Below, one piece after another: positions 8,096 through 27,291 of a stretch of DNA of 48,278 bases. The notes below the pieces were generated by a model. That model saw nothing but the letters and a program-made list of their open reading frames with translations. It was not told the origin of the DNA and ran no database searches. Source of the stretch: Helicobacter cetorum (lineage in GTDB: Bacteria > Campylobacterota > Campylobacteria > Campylobacterales > Helicobacteraceae); the NCBI RefSeq assembly GCF_900198405.1, contig NZ_FZMR01000011.1:1-48278 (forward strand). The letters run 5' to 3'. The stretch's first letter is position 1; every line of letters begins with the position of its first letter. A program made the position numbers and the translations under genes.

Positions 8096-9823
8096 TTAAG
8101 ATTGATTGTTATGCTTACTCATATCAATTTTGACTTCACATCTTTCAATAGTGCTTAAACGATGGGCAATTACTAGCAGAGTTTTATCTTTGGCAACCTG
8201 ATAAATCTCGTCCATAATCTTACTTTCGGTTTCATTATCTAGGGCTGAAGTAGCCTCATCTAGCACTAAAATTTCAGGATTATCATACAAAGCTCTTGCA
8301 ATACCAATGCGTTGTTTTTGACCTCCACTGAGCTTTACACCTCCTTCGCCCACTTGGGTATTAATGCCCTCATGTTCGCATAAGAAGTCATAGATGTGTG
8401 CCATTTTACACACTTTAATAAGGCGTTCTTCATTAAGAGTGCTCCCACAAGCAATGTTTTCAGCTACACTGCCATCAAATAGATAGATATTTTGAGGGAT
8501 ATAGCCAATTTTTTTGCGCCATGAGCGGATATTTTCTTTGGTTAAGGGAGTGTTATCAATAAAAATTTCCCCACTTTTGGGGTAGATGATTCCCATAATA
8601 ATATCCACTAGCGTGGATTTTCCGCAACCACTAGGACCTATAAAAGCTACTTTTTGCCCCTTTTCAATAGTGAGATTAAAGTTTTTTAAAATAGGGTGGT
8701 TGGTTTTGTATGAGAAAGAGATATTTTTAAGAGCAATTTCCTCTTTAAAATCTATAGGGATTAAATCTTCATTGGTAGCTGGTCTAGAGAGATTTTTAAA
8801 AACTATATTGACGGCTTGTTGATAATAGATAATCTCATTATAATGACCCAAAATTCTAGTGATGGAGGGGAGCATACGATAAAGAGCCAAGGCATACATA
8901 GAAATAACAGGCAAGACCATTTGAGCCTCCCCATATTTAAAGAGAATGTAGGCTACTGAAAGAATTAGCAAGCTAAAGCCTATTGTCTCTAAGATATATC
9001 TAGGGATTACTTGTAGTGTGGAATAGATAATCTCATTTTGATGGGCATCAAGACTGTTTTTCTCAAAAAGATGGTGAGCCTCTTCATGGTTATCCTTAAG
9101 CTTAGTGATTTTAAAATTATTAAAGAATCTAGAAAAGATTTTGAGTGCATTTTCTTTGGAAACTGCGACAATTTTCCCTTTTCTTTGAATGAGGGTTGTA
9201 ACTTTTTTAGTAATGAGTAAGACTTGGACTACTAAAATTAAAGTGAACACTAAAGTCATTTTCCAATTGGTTATCAGCAACAGTATATAAAGAAATAAGA
9301 TAATAGATAGCTCTGTAAGCATGCCTAAAAAAGCATTGAAACTCATAATGATATCATGGACTTTACCATAAATAATGCTATTCAAGCGACTTATGCTATA
9401 GTTAAGATGTTCTAAATAATGTGCTTTAATATGGTAGAGAAATAGCTGTTGTTTGAGGGTATGAGTTTTTTTATAAGAAAAACGACTTCTTAGGTAGGCA
9501 AAAAAAATACCATAAAACATTCTAAAAAAGTATAGCCCTACAAGGATAAAGCTAAACAGATACATAAAATGGATTGGAGAAGAGAAATGCAAAAAATCAT
9601 AGATAATTTTAGCATAACGATTGTCTGTAATAAAGCTCGGATTTGAGGCTAATGTAATAAAAGGCATAATCATGCTGATAGAGAATACTTCAATGAGAGA
9701 GGCTGTTATAGACATAAGGGTAAGTAGCAGAAAGATAGTTTTATCTCGCTTGGTAATTAGCATAGAAATTTGTTTAATAGAGCGTAAGAAATATTTTAAA
9801 ATATTATTTTTATTTTTTGCCAT
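8096..9823 (-). CDS. ABC exporter, fused membrane and ATPase domains
   Basis: A 575-residue half-transporter of the lipid/multidrug exporter type that would act as a homodimer in the inner membrane. The first ~330 residues hold six hydrophobic helices (for example IFLLLTLMSITASLIEVFSI). The ATPase domain has Walker A GPSGCGKST (about residue 396), Q-loop IGYIPQN, signature LSGGQKQR (about 500), Walker B EILVLDEATSALD and H-loop IAHRLST. It is convergent with the HAD gene and divergent from the tRNA-tuf operon, the position of the H. pylori HP1206 (hetA-like) gene. Substrate unknown; a role in lipid or glycolipid flipping or drug export are both possible. Start ATG 9823 has no strong ribosome binding site. 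Confidence 0.88.
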   Translation of the reverse strand: MAKNKNNILKYFLRSIKQISMLITKRDKTIFLLLTLMSITASLIEVFSISMIMPFITLASNPSFITDNRYAKIIYDFLHFSSPIHFMYLFSFILVGLYFFRMFYGIFFAYLRSRFSYKKTHTLKQQLFLYHIKAHYLEHLNYSISRLNSIIYGKVHDIIMSFNAFLGMLTELSIILFLYILLLITNWKMTLVFTLILVVQVLLITKKVTTLIQRKGKIVAVSKENALKIFSRFFNNFKITKLKDNHEEAHHLFEKNSLDAHQNEIIYSTLQVIPRYILETIGFSLLILSVAYILFKYGEAQMVLPVISMYALALYRMLPSITRILGHYNEIIYYQQAVNIVFKNLSRPATNEDLIPIDFKEEIALKNISFSYKTNHPILKNFNLTIEKGQKVAFIGPSGCGKSTLVDIIMGIIYPKSGEIFIDNTPLTKENIRSWRKKIGYIPQNIYLFDGSVAENIACGSTLNEERLIKVCKMAHIYDFLCEHEGINTQVGEGGVKLSGGQKQRIGIARALYDNPEILVLDEATSALDNETESKIMDEIYQVAKDKTLLVIAHRLSTIERCEVKIDMSKHNNQS

Positions 9824-10150
9824 AGCTAAATTGAATTCCCTTGAATCTAAAATTTAAGTGTTTATTGATAGAATTACGAAACGCTCAATATGTTTTAGTT
9901 GAAACAAAAAGATAGCGTTTTGATTTTCTGCTTAAGAATACAATAATAAAGCTTAATTTTTTTAGGCGTTTAAAGAATTATTGCTCTAAACAGCATAAAA
10001 CCAAATGGATTAAAAGTATTATCTAGTGTTTGCTTTGGAGGAATTAGTTAATTACATTATTTAAGGAAATCTTGTGATTTTTACTTTTAGCTTGACAATT
10101 ACCATGCAAAGTGGGTATAATGCCAAGTCTTAATCGTATTTTATAAAATT
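9824..10150. other. Intergenic region between divergent ABC exporter and tRNA-tuf operon
   Basis: No gene seen. It must hold the promoter of the exporter gene (not obvious) and holds the strong promoter of the tRNA operon at 10092-10121. The rest is AT-rich without repeats. Confidence 0.6.
10092..10121 (+). promoter_or_regulatory. Strong sigma-70 promoter of the tRNA-tuf operon
   Basis: Perfect TTGACA at 10092-10097, 18-bp spacer and perfect TATAAT at 10116-10121, about 30 bp before the first tRNA. A consensus promoter fits the high demand for tRNA and EF-Tu. Confidence 0.85.
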
Positions 10151-10226
10151 GCTGGCTTAGCTCAGTTGGTAGAGCAGCTGCCTTGTAAGCAGCAGGTCGG
10201 GGGTTCAAGTCCCTTAGCCAGCTCCA
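10151..10226 (+). tRNA. tRNA-Thr (TGT)
   Basis: A 76-base cloverleaf with acceptor GCTGGCT/AGCCAGC, TGT anticodon in the loop CTTGTAA, GGTTCAAGTCC T-arm and encoded CCA. First gene of a Thr-Tyr-Gly-Thr-tuf cluster, the same order as the E. coli tufB operon. Confidence 0.95.
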
Positions 10227-10251
10227 GTAGAATGTTATTTTAAAATTTTTA

Positions 10252-10336
<85 letters not shown>

Positions 10337-10348
10337 TGTTTTTAAGAT

Positions 10349-10425
10349 GCGGGAATAGCTCAGTTGGCTAGAGCATCAGCCTTCCAAGCTGAGGGTCGCG
10401 GGTTCGAGCCCCGTTTCCCGCTCCA
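10349..10425 (+). tRNA. tRNA-Gly (TCC)
   Basis: A 77-base cloverleaf with acceptor GCGGGAA/TTCCCGC, TCC anticodon, GGGTTCGAGCCCC T-arm and encoded CCA. Third gene of the cluster. Confidence 0.95.
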
Positions 10426-10449
10426 TAATTTGGGAAAGTTTTTTGAGAC

Positions 10450-10524
<75 letters not shown>

Positions 10525-10646
10525 GTTTTATAATCTCTTGAATGGTGATAAAAACAACTAAAATATCCAAATACTTCAAATGGTATTGGAGTAGGGATTT
10601 TTGTGAGATTCGCTAAAATCCATTAAAATTTTAAGGAGAAATACAA

Positions 10647-11846
10647 ATGGCAAAAGAGAAGTTTAATAGAACCAAGCCACATGTTAATATCGGAACTATT
10701 GGGCATGTTGACCATGGTAAGACAACTTTGAGTGCGGCTATTTCTGCAGTGCTTTCTTTGAAAGGTCTTGCAGAAATGAAAGACTACGATAATATTGATA
10801 ATGCCCCTGAAGAAAAAGAAAGAGGGATTACAATTGCAACCTCTCATATTGAGTATGAGACAGAGAACAGACACTATGCGCATGTGGATTGTCCGGGACA
10901 CGCTGACTATGTAAAAAACATGATTACAGGTGCAGCACAAATGGATGGAGCGATTTTGGTTGTTTCTGCAGCAGATGGTCCTATGCCTCAAACTAGAGAG
11001 CACATCTTATTGTCTCGCCAAGTAGGTGTGCCTCATATTGTTGTGTTCTTAAACAAACAAGATATGGTTGATGACCAAGAATTATTAGAGCTCGTAGAAA
11101 TGGAAGTGCGTGAGTTATTAAGTGCTTATGAATTCCCTGGTGATGATACTCCTATCGTAGCTGGTTCAGCTTTAAAGGCTTTAGAAGAAGCGAAGACTGG
11201 TAATGTTGGTGAATGGGGTGAAAAAGTGCTTAAGCTTATGGCTGAAGTAGATGCTTATATTCCTACTCCAGAGAGAGACACTGAAAAAACTTTCTTAATG
11301 CCAGTTGAAGATGTATTTTCTATCGCAGGTAGAGGAACTGTTGTTACAGGTAGAATTGAAAGAGGTGTAGTAAAAGTAGGCGATGAAGTAGAAATTGTTG
11401 GTATTAGAGACACACAAAAGACTACCGTAACAGGTGTAGAGATGTTTAGAAAAGAGCTAGACAAGGGTGAGGCAGGCGATAATGTTGGCGTGCTTTTAAG
11501 AGGAACAAAGAAAGAGGAAGTAGAGCGTGGTATGGTTCTATGTAAGCCAGGTTCTATTACTCCACATAAGAAATTTGAGGGTGAAATTTATGTTCTTTCT
11601 AAAGATGAAGGTGGAAGACACACCCCGTTCTTTACAAACTATCGCCCTCAGTTCTATGTGCGTACAACTGATGTAACTGGCTCTATCACACTTCCTGAAG
11701 GTGTAGAAATGGTTATGCCCGGCGATAATGTAAAAATTACCGTAGAGTTGATTAGTTCTATTGCGTTAGAGTTAGGAACAAAGTTTGCGATTCGTGAGGG
11801 TGGAAGAACAGTTGGTGCTGGTGTGGTAAGCAAGATTATTGAGTAA
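10647..11846 (+). CDS. tuf: Elongation factor Tu
   Basis: The 399-residue GTPase that delivers aminoacyl-tRNA to the ribosome A site. P-loop GHVDHGKTT near residue 19, the DCPGHADY G3 element and NKQDMVD G4 element are all present, followed by beta-barrel domains 2 and 3 with the conserved RHTPFF and YRPQFY segments. Ribosome binding site TAAGGAG lies about 7 bases before ATG 10647. It follows the four tRNAs and probably shares their transcript; rpmG begins 34 bp after it. Confidence 0.98.
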   Translation: MAKEKFNRTKPHVNIGTIGHVDHGKTTLSAAISAVLSLKGLAEMKDYDNIDNAPEEKERGITIATSHIEYETENRHYAHVDCPGHADYVKNMITGAAQMDGAILVVSAADGPMPQTREHILLSRQVGVPHIVVFLNKQDMVDDQELLELVEMEVRELLSAYEFPGDDTPIVAGSALKALEEAKTGNVGEWGEKVLKLMAEVDAYIPTPERDTEKTFLMPVEDVFSIAGRGTVVTGRIERGVVKVGDEVEIVGIRDTQKTTVTGVEMFRKELDKGEAGDNVGVLLRGTKKEEVERGMVLCKPGSITPHKKFEGEIYVLSKDEGGRHTPFFTNYRPQFYVRTTDVTGSITLPEGVEMVMPGDNVKITVELISSIALELGTKFAIREGGRTVGAGVVSKIIE

Positions 11847-11880
11847 TCTTGCTTTTTAGAAACAGAAAAGAAGAGTCATT

Positions 11881-12039
11881 ATGAAAGTTAAAATTGGGTT
11901 GAAGTGTTCTGATTGTGAGGACATCAATTACAGCACAACTAAGAATGCCAAAACTAACACAGAAAAACTGGAGCTTAAGAAATTCTGCCCTAGAGAAAAT
12001 AAGCACACACTCCATAAAGAAGTAAAGCTAAAAAGCTAA
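11881..12039 (+). CDS. rpmG: 50S ribosomal protein L33
   Basis: A 52-residue ribosomal protein that I translated by hand: it starts [17 protein letters not shown] and ends LHKEVKLKS. Size and composition fit L33 of the large subunit. The CSDC pair remains, while the second cysteine pair of zinc-type L33 is reduced to one Cys (FCPREN), so zinc binding is doubtful. It lies between tuf and tRNA-Trp, the usual place in epsilonproteobacteria. Confidence 0.95.
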   Translation: MKVKIGLKCSDCEDINYSTTKNAKTNTEKLELKKFCPRENKHTLHKEVKLKS

Positions 12040-12072
12040 TTTTCTCTCTTTTTGGAGGGGGATTGTTAGAAT

Positions 12073-12148
12073 AGGTCAGTAGCTCCAATGGTAGAGCGTC
12101 GGTCTCCAAAACCGGTTGTTGGGGGTTCGAGTCCCTCCTGGCCTGCCA
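12073..12148 (+). tRNA. tRNA-Trp (CCA)
   Basis: A 76-base cloverleaf with acceptor AGGTCAG/CTGGCCT (one G-T pair), anticodon CCA in CTCCAAA, T-arm GGGTTCGAGTCCC and encoded CCA. Located between rpmG and secE. Confidence 0.95.
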
Positions 12149-12236
12149 TAAAAATACTTCACATATAGTTTTCTTATAATCAAGGTTGGCTTGGTTAAAA
12201 GTCTTTTATTTTAATTTTAGTTTAAGTTTTTTGAGA

Positions 12237-12242
12237 TATAAT
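12237..12242 (+). promoter_or_regulatory. -10 promoter candidate for secE-nusG
   Basis: A perfect TATAAT hexamer 38 bp before the secE start, downstream of tRNA-Trp. The AT-rich upstream sequence has no good -35; Helicobacter promoters often lack one. Confidence 0.45.
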
Positions 12243-12280
12243 TAAAAATTCATTAGTATGCAAGATAAAGGCGAAAATCA

Positions 12281-12460
12281 ATGGGTAAATGGCTTATGCA
12301 GTATAGATTAGCTAAGGAAGAGCTTTCTAAAGTGATATTTCCTATTAAAGAACAGATACGCAATGCGTTTATCTCTGTTTTAGTGGTTGTAAGCATTATT
12401 ACGCTATTCTTGGCTCTATTAGATTTCGCTCTAGGGGCATTTGTCTCTAGCATCTTGTAA
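12281..12460 (+). CDS. secE: Preprotein translocase subunit SecE
   Basis: A 59-residue inner-membrane subunit of the SecYEG channel. Hand translation gives an amphipathic N-terminus (LAKEELSKVIFPIKEQIRNA) followed by a single membrane helix (ISVLVVVSIITLFLALLDFA). This is the minimal SecE form with one transmembrane segment. It sits 33 bp before nusG, the normal secE-nusG pairing, and after tRNA-Trp. Confidence 0.93.
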   Translation: MGKWLMQYRLAKEELSKVIFPIKEQIRNAFISVLVVVSIITLFLALLDFALGAFVSSIL

Positions 12461-12493
12461 AAAGATGGTGGCTTTTAGATAAGGAGAGTTACA

Positions 12494-13021
12494 ATGGATT
12501 GGTATGCCATACAAACTTACTCAGGAAGTGAGCAAGCTGTTAAGAGAGCGATTGAGAACCTAGTAAGCGATAATAATATCAAAGATAGAATCCAAGAAAT
12601 TATTGTGCCTACTGAGGATATTATTGAGGCCTCAAAGAAAGGTAAGACCAAAGTAACAGAGCGAAGTCTTTATCCGGGTTATGTTTTTATTAAAGTAGAT
12701 TTAGACACTGTTTTGTGGCATAAGATACAATCTTTACCAAGAGTGAGTCGCTTTATTGGGGAAAATAAAAAACCAACTCCATTGAGCGAGGCTGATATTG
12801 AGCATATTTTAGAAAAAATGAATAATCGTGCAGCACCTAAGCCAAAAGTCTTTTTTGAGCAAGGGGAAGTGGTGCGAGTGGTAGAAGGTCCTTTTGCAAA
12901 CTTTACTGCTACGGTAGAGGAGTATGATATTGAGCATCGAAAGCTCAAACTCAATGTTTCTATTTTTGGTAGAAATACTCCAATAGAGATTTTGCATTCG
13001 CAAGTAGAAAAGATTATATAA
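12494..13021 (+). CDS. nusG: Transcription termination/antitermination factor NusG
   Basis: A 175-residue factor that binds RNA polymerase and links it to ribosomes and Rho. The N-terminal NGN domain starts DWYAIQTYSGSEQAV and contains SLYPGYVFIKV; the C-terminal KOW domain has EQGEVVRVVEGPFANF. AAGGAG precedes ATG 12494. It is followed 24 bp later by rplK in the conserved secE-nusG-rplKAJL order. Confidence 0.97.
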   Translation: MDWYAIQTYSGSEQAVKRAIENLVSDNNIKDRIQEIIVPTEDIIEASKKGKTKVTERSLYPGYVFIKVDLDTVLWHKIQSLPRVSRFIGENKKPTPLSEADIEHILEKMNNRAAPKPKVFFEQGEVVRVVEGPFANFTATVEEYDIEHRKLKLNVSIFGRNTPIEILHSQVEKII

Positions 13022-13045
13022 ATAACAATTTTTTAAGGAGATATT

Positions 13046-13471
13046 ATGGCTAAAAAAGTAGTCGGAGAAATCAAGCTTCAAATTCCCGCCGGTAAGGCAA
13101 ATCCATCACCTCCCGTAGGGCCAGCTCTAGGTCAAAGAGGTGTCAATATTATGGAATTTTGTAAGGCTTTCAATGAAAAAACGAAAGATATGGGAAGTTT
13201 TAATATTCCGGTTATTATTACGGTTTATCAAGATAAGAGTTTTACCTTTATTACTAAGAAACCTCCGGTAACCGATTTAATTAAAAAGGCATCAGGAATT
13301 GAGAAAGGTTCTGACAACCCTCTTAAGAATAAGATTGCAAAGCTAACTCATAAGCAAGTAGAAGAGATTGCTCAACTCAAAATGGAAGATTTAAATACTA
13401 GCACAATGGAGGCAGCGACAAAAATTGTTATGGGTAGTGCTAGGAGCATGGGCGTAGAGGTTGTGGACTAA
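13046..13471 (+). CDS. rplK: 50S ribosomal protein L11
   Basis: A 141-residue large-subunit protein at the GTPase-associated centre. The N-terminal domain has [20 protein letters not shown] and the C-terminal rRNA-binding domain ends with [27 protein letters not shown] precedes ATG 13046. Full length and intact; first of four ribosomal protein genes in a row. Confidence 0.98.
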   Translation: MAKKVVGEIKLQIPAGKANPSPPVGPALGQRGVNIMEFCKAFNEKTKDMGSFNIPVIITVYQDKSFTFITKKPPVTDLIKKASGIEKGSDNPLKNKIAKLTHKQVEEIAQLKMEDLNTSTMEAATKIVMGSARSMGVEVVD

Positions 13472-13521
13472 CTCTCTAAATTATTTTGGTAATTAAGTAG
13501 AAATTTTTTAAGGATAATTTG

Positions 13522-14226
13522 ATGGCAAAGAAAGTGTTTAAGAGATTAGAGAAACTTTTTTCTAAAATTGAGAGTGATAAAGTTTATGATGTAGAACAAG
13601 GTGTAGGATTAGTCAAGTCTCTTGCTTCTGCTAAATTTGATGAGACGGTTGAAGTAGCTTTGAGACTAGGAGTAGATCCAAGACATGCTGACCAAATGGT
13701 GCGTGGTGCTGTGGTGCTTCCTCATGGAACAGGGAAAAAGGTAAGAGTAGCTGTTTTTGCAAAAGACATCAAGCAAGATGAGGCTAAAAATGCTGGGGCC
13801 GATGTGGTTGGTGGAGATGACCTTGCTGAAGAGATTAGAAATGGTCGCATTGATTTTGACATGGTTATCGCAACACCTGATATGATGGCTGTCGTTGGTA
13901 AGGTGGGTAGAATTTTAGGGCCTAAGGGTTTAATGCCAAATCCAAAGACTGGAACCGTTACAATGGATATTGCTAAAGCAGTGAGCAATGCTAAAAGTGG
14001 TCAGGTGAACTTTAGAGTAGATAAAAAAGGTAATATCCATGCTCCTATTGGAAAAGCAAGCTTTTCAGAAGATAAGATTAAGGAGAACATGCTTGAGCTT
14101 GTCAGAACTATTAATCGCCTAAAGCCTAGTAGTGCGAAAGGTAAGTATATTAAGAATGGTGCTTTGTCGCTTACCATGTCGCCTTCAGTAAAACTAGATG
14201 CACAAGAGTTAATGGATATTAAGTAA
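13522..14226 (+). CDS. rplA: 50S ribosomal protein L1
   Basis: A 234-residue protein of the L1 stalk that also represses its own mRNA in many bacteria. It starts [13 protein letters not shown] and contains the signature [15 protein letters not shown] chose ATG 13522 rather than the TTG one codon earlier because TTAAGGA lies at the right distance. It follows rplK by 50 bp and precedes the rplJ leader. Confidence 0.97.
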   Translation: MAKKVFKRLEKLFSKIESDKVYDVEQGVGLVKSLASAKFDETVEVALRLGVDPRHADQMVRGAVVLPHGTGKKVRVAVFAKDIKQDEAKNAGADVVGGDDLAEEIRNGRIDFDMVIATPDMMAVVGKVGRILGPKGLMPNPKTGTVTMDIAKAVSNAKSGQVNFRVDKKGNIHAPIGKASFSEDKIKENMLELVRTINRLKPSSAKGKYIKNGALSLTMSPSVKLDAQELMDIK

Positions 14227-14341
14227 GTTAATTTAAAAGTTTATCTTAGGCTGAAGATCGTAAGGGCTTGCATAGAGGCTTAATTTAATCTTTTTTAGGG
14301 AAGATAGCCTTGCAGAGGTCTAGTCTAGAAAGGAGGAAAAG
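14227..14341 (+). promoter_or_regulatory. rplJ (L10) mRNA leader, possible autoregulatory site
   Basis: A 115-bp stretch between rplA and rplJ with paired GC-richer blocks (GCTTGCATAGAGGCTTAA and GCCTTGCAGAGGTCTAG) and a strong AGGAGG ribosome binding site. In many bacteria the L10(L12) complex binds such a leader to control rplJL translation. Position and folding potential support this; I cannot show a kink-turn motif by eye. Confidence 0.4.
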
Positions 14342-14824
14342 ATGCAAAAACAACATAAAGTAGAGCTAGTTGCTAATTTAAAGGCACAATTTATTGATAC
14401 ACAAGCTATCTTGGTTTGTGATTATAAAGGTCTTAGTGTTAGTAAATTAGAAGCTTTAAGAAACAAGGCTCGTGTTCAAGGCATTAAAGTGCAAGTAATT
14501 AAAAATACTCTTGCAAGTATTGCTATGGAAGAGGCTGGTTGTGCTCATTTAGATTTGAAAGAAACTAATGTGTTTTTATGGGGAGATGACCAAATCGCCC
14601 TATCTAAGCTTGTGTTTGCTTTTCAAAAAGAGCATAAAGACCATTTTGCTTTGAAAGCGGGCTTATTTGAAAAAGAAAGTGTCAGTGTTGCCCATGTGGA
14701 AGCGGTTTCAAAACTTCCAAGCAAGGAAGAGCTTATGGGAATGTTGCTTTCTGTTTGGACAGCTCCAACACGATATTTTGTTACTGGTTTGGATAATTTG
14801 CGTAAAGCTAAAGAAGAAAATTAA
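14342..14824 (+). CDS. rplJ: 50S ribosomal protein L10
   Basis: A 160-residue protein forming the base of the L7/L12 stalk. The N-terminus [17 protein letters not shown] and the motif [16 protein letters not shown] match L10; the C-terminal helix that holds L12 dimers is present. AGGAGG lies just before ATG 14342. It is followed by rplL after 42 bp. Confidence 0.97.
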   Translation: MQKQHKVELVANLKAQFIDTQAILVCDYKGLSVSKLEALRNKARVQGIKVQVIKNTLASIAMEEAGCAHLDLKETNVFLWGDDQIALSKLVFAFQKEHKDHFALKAGLFEKESVSVAHVEAVSKLPSKEELMGMLLSVWTAPTRYFVTGLDNLRKAKEEN

Positions 14825-14866
14825 AAGTCATTTATGACTTTGATATAAAATTTGAAGGATTGAATT

Positions 14867-15244
14867 ATGGCAATTTCAAAAGAAGAAGTGTTAGAATACA
14901 TTGGTTCATTGAGCGTTTTAGAGCTTTCTGAATTAGTAAAAATGTTTGAAGAAAAATTTGGCGTGAGTGCAACTCCTACGGTTGTAGCAGGTGGTGCTGT
15001 AGCAGGTGGTGCTGGTGCTGAGAGTGAAGAAAAAACAGACTTTAATGTAGTTTTAGCTGATAGTGGTGCTGAAAAAATTAAGGTTATTAAAGTAGTTCGC
15101 GAAATTACCGGTCTTGGCTTGAAAGAGGCTAAAGAGGCTACAGAAAAGACCCCCCATGTCCTTAAAGAGGGCGTAAATAAAGAAGAGGCTGAAACTATCA
15201 AGAAGAAACTTGAAGAAGTAGGTGCTAAGGTTGAAATTAAATAA
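14867..15244 (+). CDS. rplL: 50S ribosomal protein L7/L12
   Basis: A 125-residue stalk protein that recruits translational GTPases. N-terminal dimerisation region, Gly/Ala/Val hinge ([13 protein letters not shown], about residues 41-53) and C-terminal domain with [20 protein letters not shown]. Intact. A 9-bp hairpin lies 12 bp after the stop codon, before rpoBC. Confidence 0.98.
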   Translation: MAISKEEVLEYIGSLSVLELSELVKMFEEKFGVSATPTVVAGGAVAGGAGAESEEKTDFNVVLADSGAEKIKVIKVVREITGLGLKEAKEATEKTPHVLKEGVNKEEAETIKKKLEEVGAKVEIK

Positions 15245-15256
15245 AACCTAAATTTT

Positions 15257-15278
15257 GGAAAGACTTGAGAGTCTTTCC
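15257..15278 (+). terminator. Hairpin between rplL and rpoBC, attenuator-like
   Basis: Perfect 9-bp stem GGAAAGACT / AGTCTTTCC with loop TGAG, 12 bp after rplL. No T run follows, so it is more likely a partial terminator or processing site that lowers rpoBC expression relative to ribosomal proteins, as in E. coli. About 210 bp of non-coding sequence follow to rpoBC. Confidence 0.55.
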
Positions 15279-15487
15279 TTGCCTATTGATATGGCAATTT
15301 AAATTTGCTCCATGATTTTGTTTGTGAGCATGTAGCCTAAGTGGTTAGTATTGCAGACGAGTTTTGGTCTCTGATTTTTCGTCATCTGTAGAACTCTACT
15401 GAGTTCAAGTAAAATTCTTTTGCAATGCTTACTTAATTTAAATTAAAACGCATTATATAAAATTCAAGATTTTTGATAAAGGCATGA

Positions 15488-24178
<8,691 letters not shown>

Positions 24179-24205
24179 CCTAAGATTTTTAAAAGAAATT
24201 TTAGG
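24179..24205 (+). other. Imperfect hairpin between rpoBC and rpsL
   Basis: A 10-bp stem (CCTAAGATTT paired with AAATTTTAGG, one G-T pair) starts right after the rpoBC stop. No T run follows, so it may be an RNA processing or stability element rather than a full terminator. Confidence 0.35.
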
Positions 24206-24252
24206 GTAGAATGAAGAACTTATATTTTGAAATTTTAGAATAAGGAAAAATA

Positions 24253-25121
<869 letters not shown>

Positions 25122-25132
25122 TTGGAGTTAGA

Positions 25133-27211
25133 ATGGCTAGAAAAACCCCATTAAATAGAATTAGAAATATTGGTATCGCCGCTCACATTGATGCCGGGAA
25201 GACCACTACATCTGAAAGAATTTTATTCTATACAGGTGTGAGCCATAAGATTGGTGAAGTGCATGATGGTGCTGCGACGATGGATTGGATGGAGCAAGAG
25301 AAGGAGAGAGGGATCACCATTACTTCTGCGGCAACAACTTGCTTTTGGAAAGACTATCAAATTAATTTGATTGACACTCCGGGACACGTAGATTTTACTA
25401 TTGAAGTAGAACGCTCTATGCGTGTTTTAGATGGTGCGGTCTCAGTGTTTTGTTCTGTTGGAGGTGTGCAACCTCAAAGTGAGACCGTATGGCGTCAAGC
25501 AAATAAATATGGTGTGCCTAGAATTGTTTTTGTAAACAAAATGGATAGGATTGGGGCGAATTTCTATAATGTAGAAAATCAAATCAAGCAACGCTTAAAG
25601 GCTAATCCTGTGCCTATTAATATTCCTATTGGGGCTGAAGATACTTTTGCTGGCGTGATTGATTTAGTCCAAATGAAGGCTATTGTTTGGAATAATGAAG
25701 CTATGGGAGCGAAATATGATGTGGAAGAAATTCCTAGCGATTTGTTAGAGAAAGCTAAGGAATATAGAGAGAAGCTTGTAGAAGCCGTAGCTGAGCAAGA
25801 TGAAGCCTTAATGGAGAAGTATTTGGGCGGCGAAGAGCTAAGCATTGAAGAAATCAAAAAGGGCATTAAAACAGGTTGTTTGAACATGAGCCTTGTTCCT
25901 ATGCTTTGTGGCTCTTCTTTTAAGAATAAGGGCGTGCAGACTTTACTAGATGCAGTAATTGATTACTTACCAGCTCCTACGGAGGTTATGGACATTAAGG
26001 GCATTGACCCTAAGAATGAAGAAGAAGTCTTTGTTAAGTCTAGTGATGATGGCGAGTTTGCTGGTTTGGCGTTTAAAATTATGACCGACCCTTTTGTGGG
26101 ACAACTCACTTTTGTGCGTGTGTATCGCGGCAAGCTAGATTCTGGTAGTTATGTGTATAACTCTACAAAAGACAAGAAAGAGCGTGTAGGAAGACTTCTC
26201 AAAATGCACTCTAATAAGAGAGAAGATATTAAAGAAGTTTATGCAGGTGAGATTTGTGCATTCGTAGGGTTAAAAGATACGCTAACAGGTGATACTCTTT
26301 GTGATGAAAAGAATGCAGTGGTTTTAGAGAGAATGGAATTTCCTGAGCCCGTCATTCACATCGCTGTGGAGCCTAAGACTAAGGCAGACCAAGAAAAAAT
26401 GGGGGTAGCTTTAGGAAAGCTTGCTGAAGAAGACCCAAGCTTTAGAGTGATGACCCAAGAAGAAACCGGACAAACTCTCATTGGTGGTATGGGTGAGTTA
26501 CATCTAGAAATTATCGTAGACAGATTAAAAAGAGAGTTTAAGGTGGAAGCTGAAATCGGTCAGCCACAAGTTGCTTTCAGAGAGACCATCCGCTCAAGTG
26601 TAAGCAAAGAGCATAAATACGCTAAACAAAGCGGTGGTCGTGGGCAATATGGGCATGTATTCATTAAGCTTGAGCCTAAAGAGCCAGGTAGTGGGTATGA
26701 GTTTGTGAATGAAATTTCTGGTGGCGTGATTCCTAAAGAATATATTCCAGCCGTGGATAAGGGTATCCAAGAAGCTATGCAAAATGGTGTTCTAGCAGGT
26801 TATCCGGTGGTAGATTTTAAAGTTACCCTTTATGATGGAAGTTACCATGATGTGGACTCTTCGGAAATGGCATTTAAAATTGCTGGTTCTATGGCATTTA
26901 AAGAGGCAAGTCGTGCAGCGAATCCAGTTTTACTAGAGCCTATGATGAAAGTAGAAGTAGAGGTTCCTGAAGAATATATGGGTGATGTGATTGGCGACTT
27001 AAACAGAAGAAGGGGGCAAATCAATTCTATGGACGATAGATTAGGGTTGAAAATTGTCAATGCCTTTGTGCCATTGGTGGAGATGTTTGGCTATTCTACT
27101 GATTTGCGCTCAGCCACTCAAGGGCGTGGGACTTACTCTATGGAATTTGACCACTACGGCGAAGTGCCTAGCAATATTGCTAAGGAAATTGTAGAAAAGC
27201 GTAAGGGGTAA
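25133..27211 (+). CDS. fusA: Elongation factor G
   Basis: A 692-residue GTPase that drives ribosomal translocation. The P-loop AHIDAGKTT (about residue 17), switch segment [21 protein letters not shown] and NKMDRIGA are all present, followed by domains II to V ending with [17 protein letters not shown]. Intact and full length. Last gene of the str operon; a hairpin follows before the convergent murG. Confidence 0.98.
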   Translation: MARKTPLNRIRNIGIAAHIDAGKTTTSERILFYTGVSHKIGEVHDGAATMDWMEQEKERGITITSAATTCFWKDYQINLIDTPGHVDFTIEVERSMRVLDGAVSVFCSVGGVQPQSETVWRQANKYGVPRIVFVNKMDRIGANFYNVENQIKQRLKANPVPINIPIGAEDTFAGVIDLVQMKAIVWNNEAMGAKYDVEEIPSDLLEKAKEYREKLVEAVAEQDEALMEKYLGGEELSIEEIKKGIKTGCLNMSLVPMLCGSSFKNKGVQTLLDAVIDYLPAPTEVMDIKGIDPKNEEEVFVKSSDDGEFAGLAFKIMTDPFVGQLTFVRVYRGKLDSGSYVYNSTKDKKERVGRLLKMHSNKREDIKEVYAGEICAFVGLKDTLTGDTLCDEKNAVVLERMEFPEPVIHIAVEPKTKADQEKMGVALGKLAEEDPSFRVMTQEETGQTLIGGMGELHLEIIVDRLKREFKVEAEIGQPQVAFRETIRSSVSKEHKYAKQSGGRGQYGHVFIKLEPKEPGSGYEFVNEISGGVIPKEYIPAVDKGIQEAMQNGVLAGYPVVDFKVTLYDGSYHDVDSSEMAFKIAGSMAFKEASRAANPVLLEPMMKVEVEVPEEYMGDVIGDLNRRRGQINSMDDRLGLKIVNAFVPLVEMFGYSTDLRSATQGRGTYSMEFDHYGEVPSNIAKEIVEKRKG

Positions 27212-27263
27212 GGGAATTTTTGGTATATTGTGGGGTGGGGAAATTCCGACAATCATGGGTTTT

Positions 27264-27291
27264 ACTCGCAGTTGCGAGTTCTACCTTTTTT
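27264..27291. terminator. Terminator between convergent fusA and murG
   Basis: A 6-bp stem ACTCGC/GCGAGT with loop AGTT, followed by CTACCTTTTTT on the plus strand. It fits a Rho-independent terminator for the str operon. It overlaps the last two bases of the murG gene. Confidence 0.55.

Noticed and set aside
10623-11003. Minus-strand frame opposite tuf
   Set aside because: Shadow of the strong codon bias in EF-Tu; no independent evidence.
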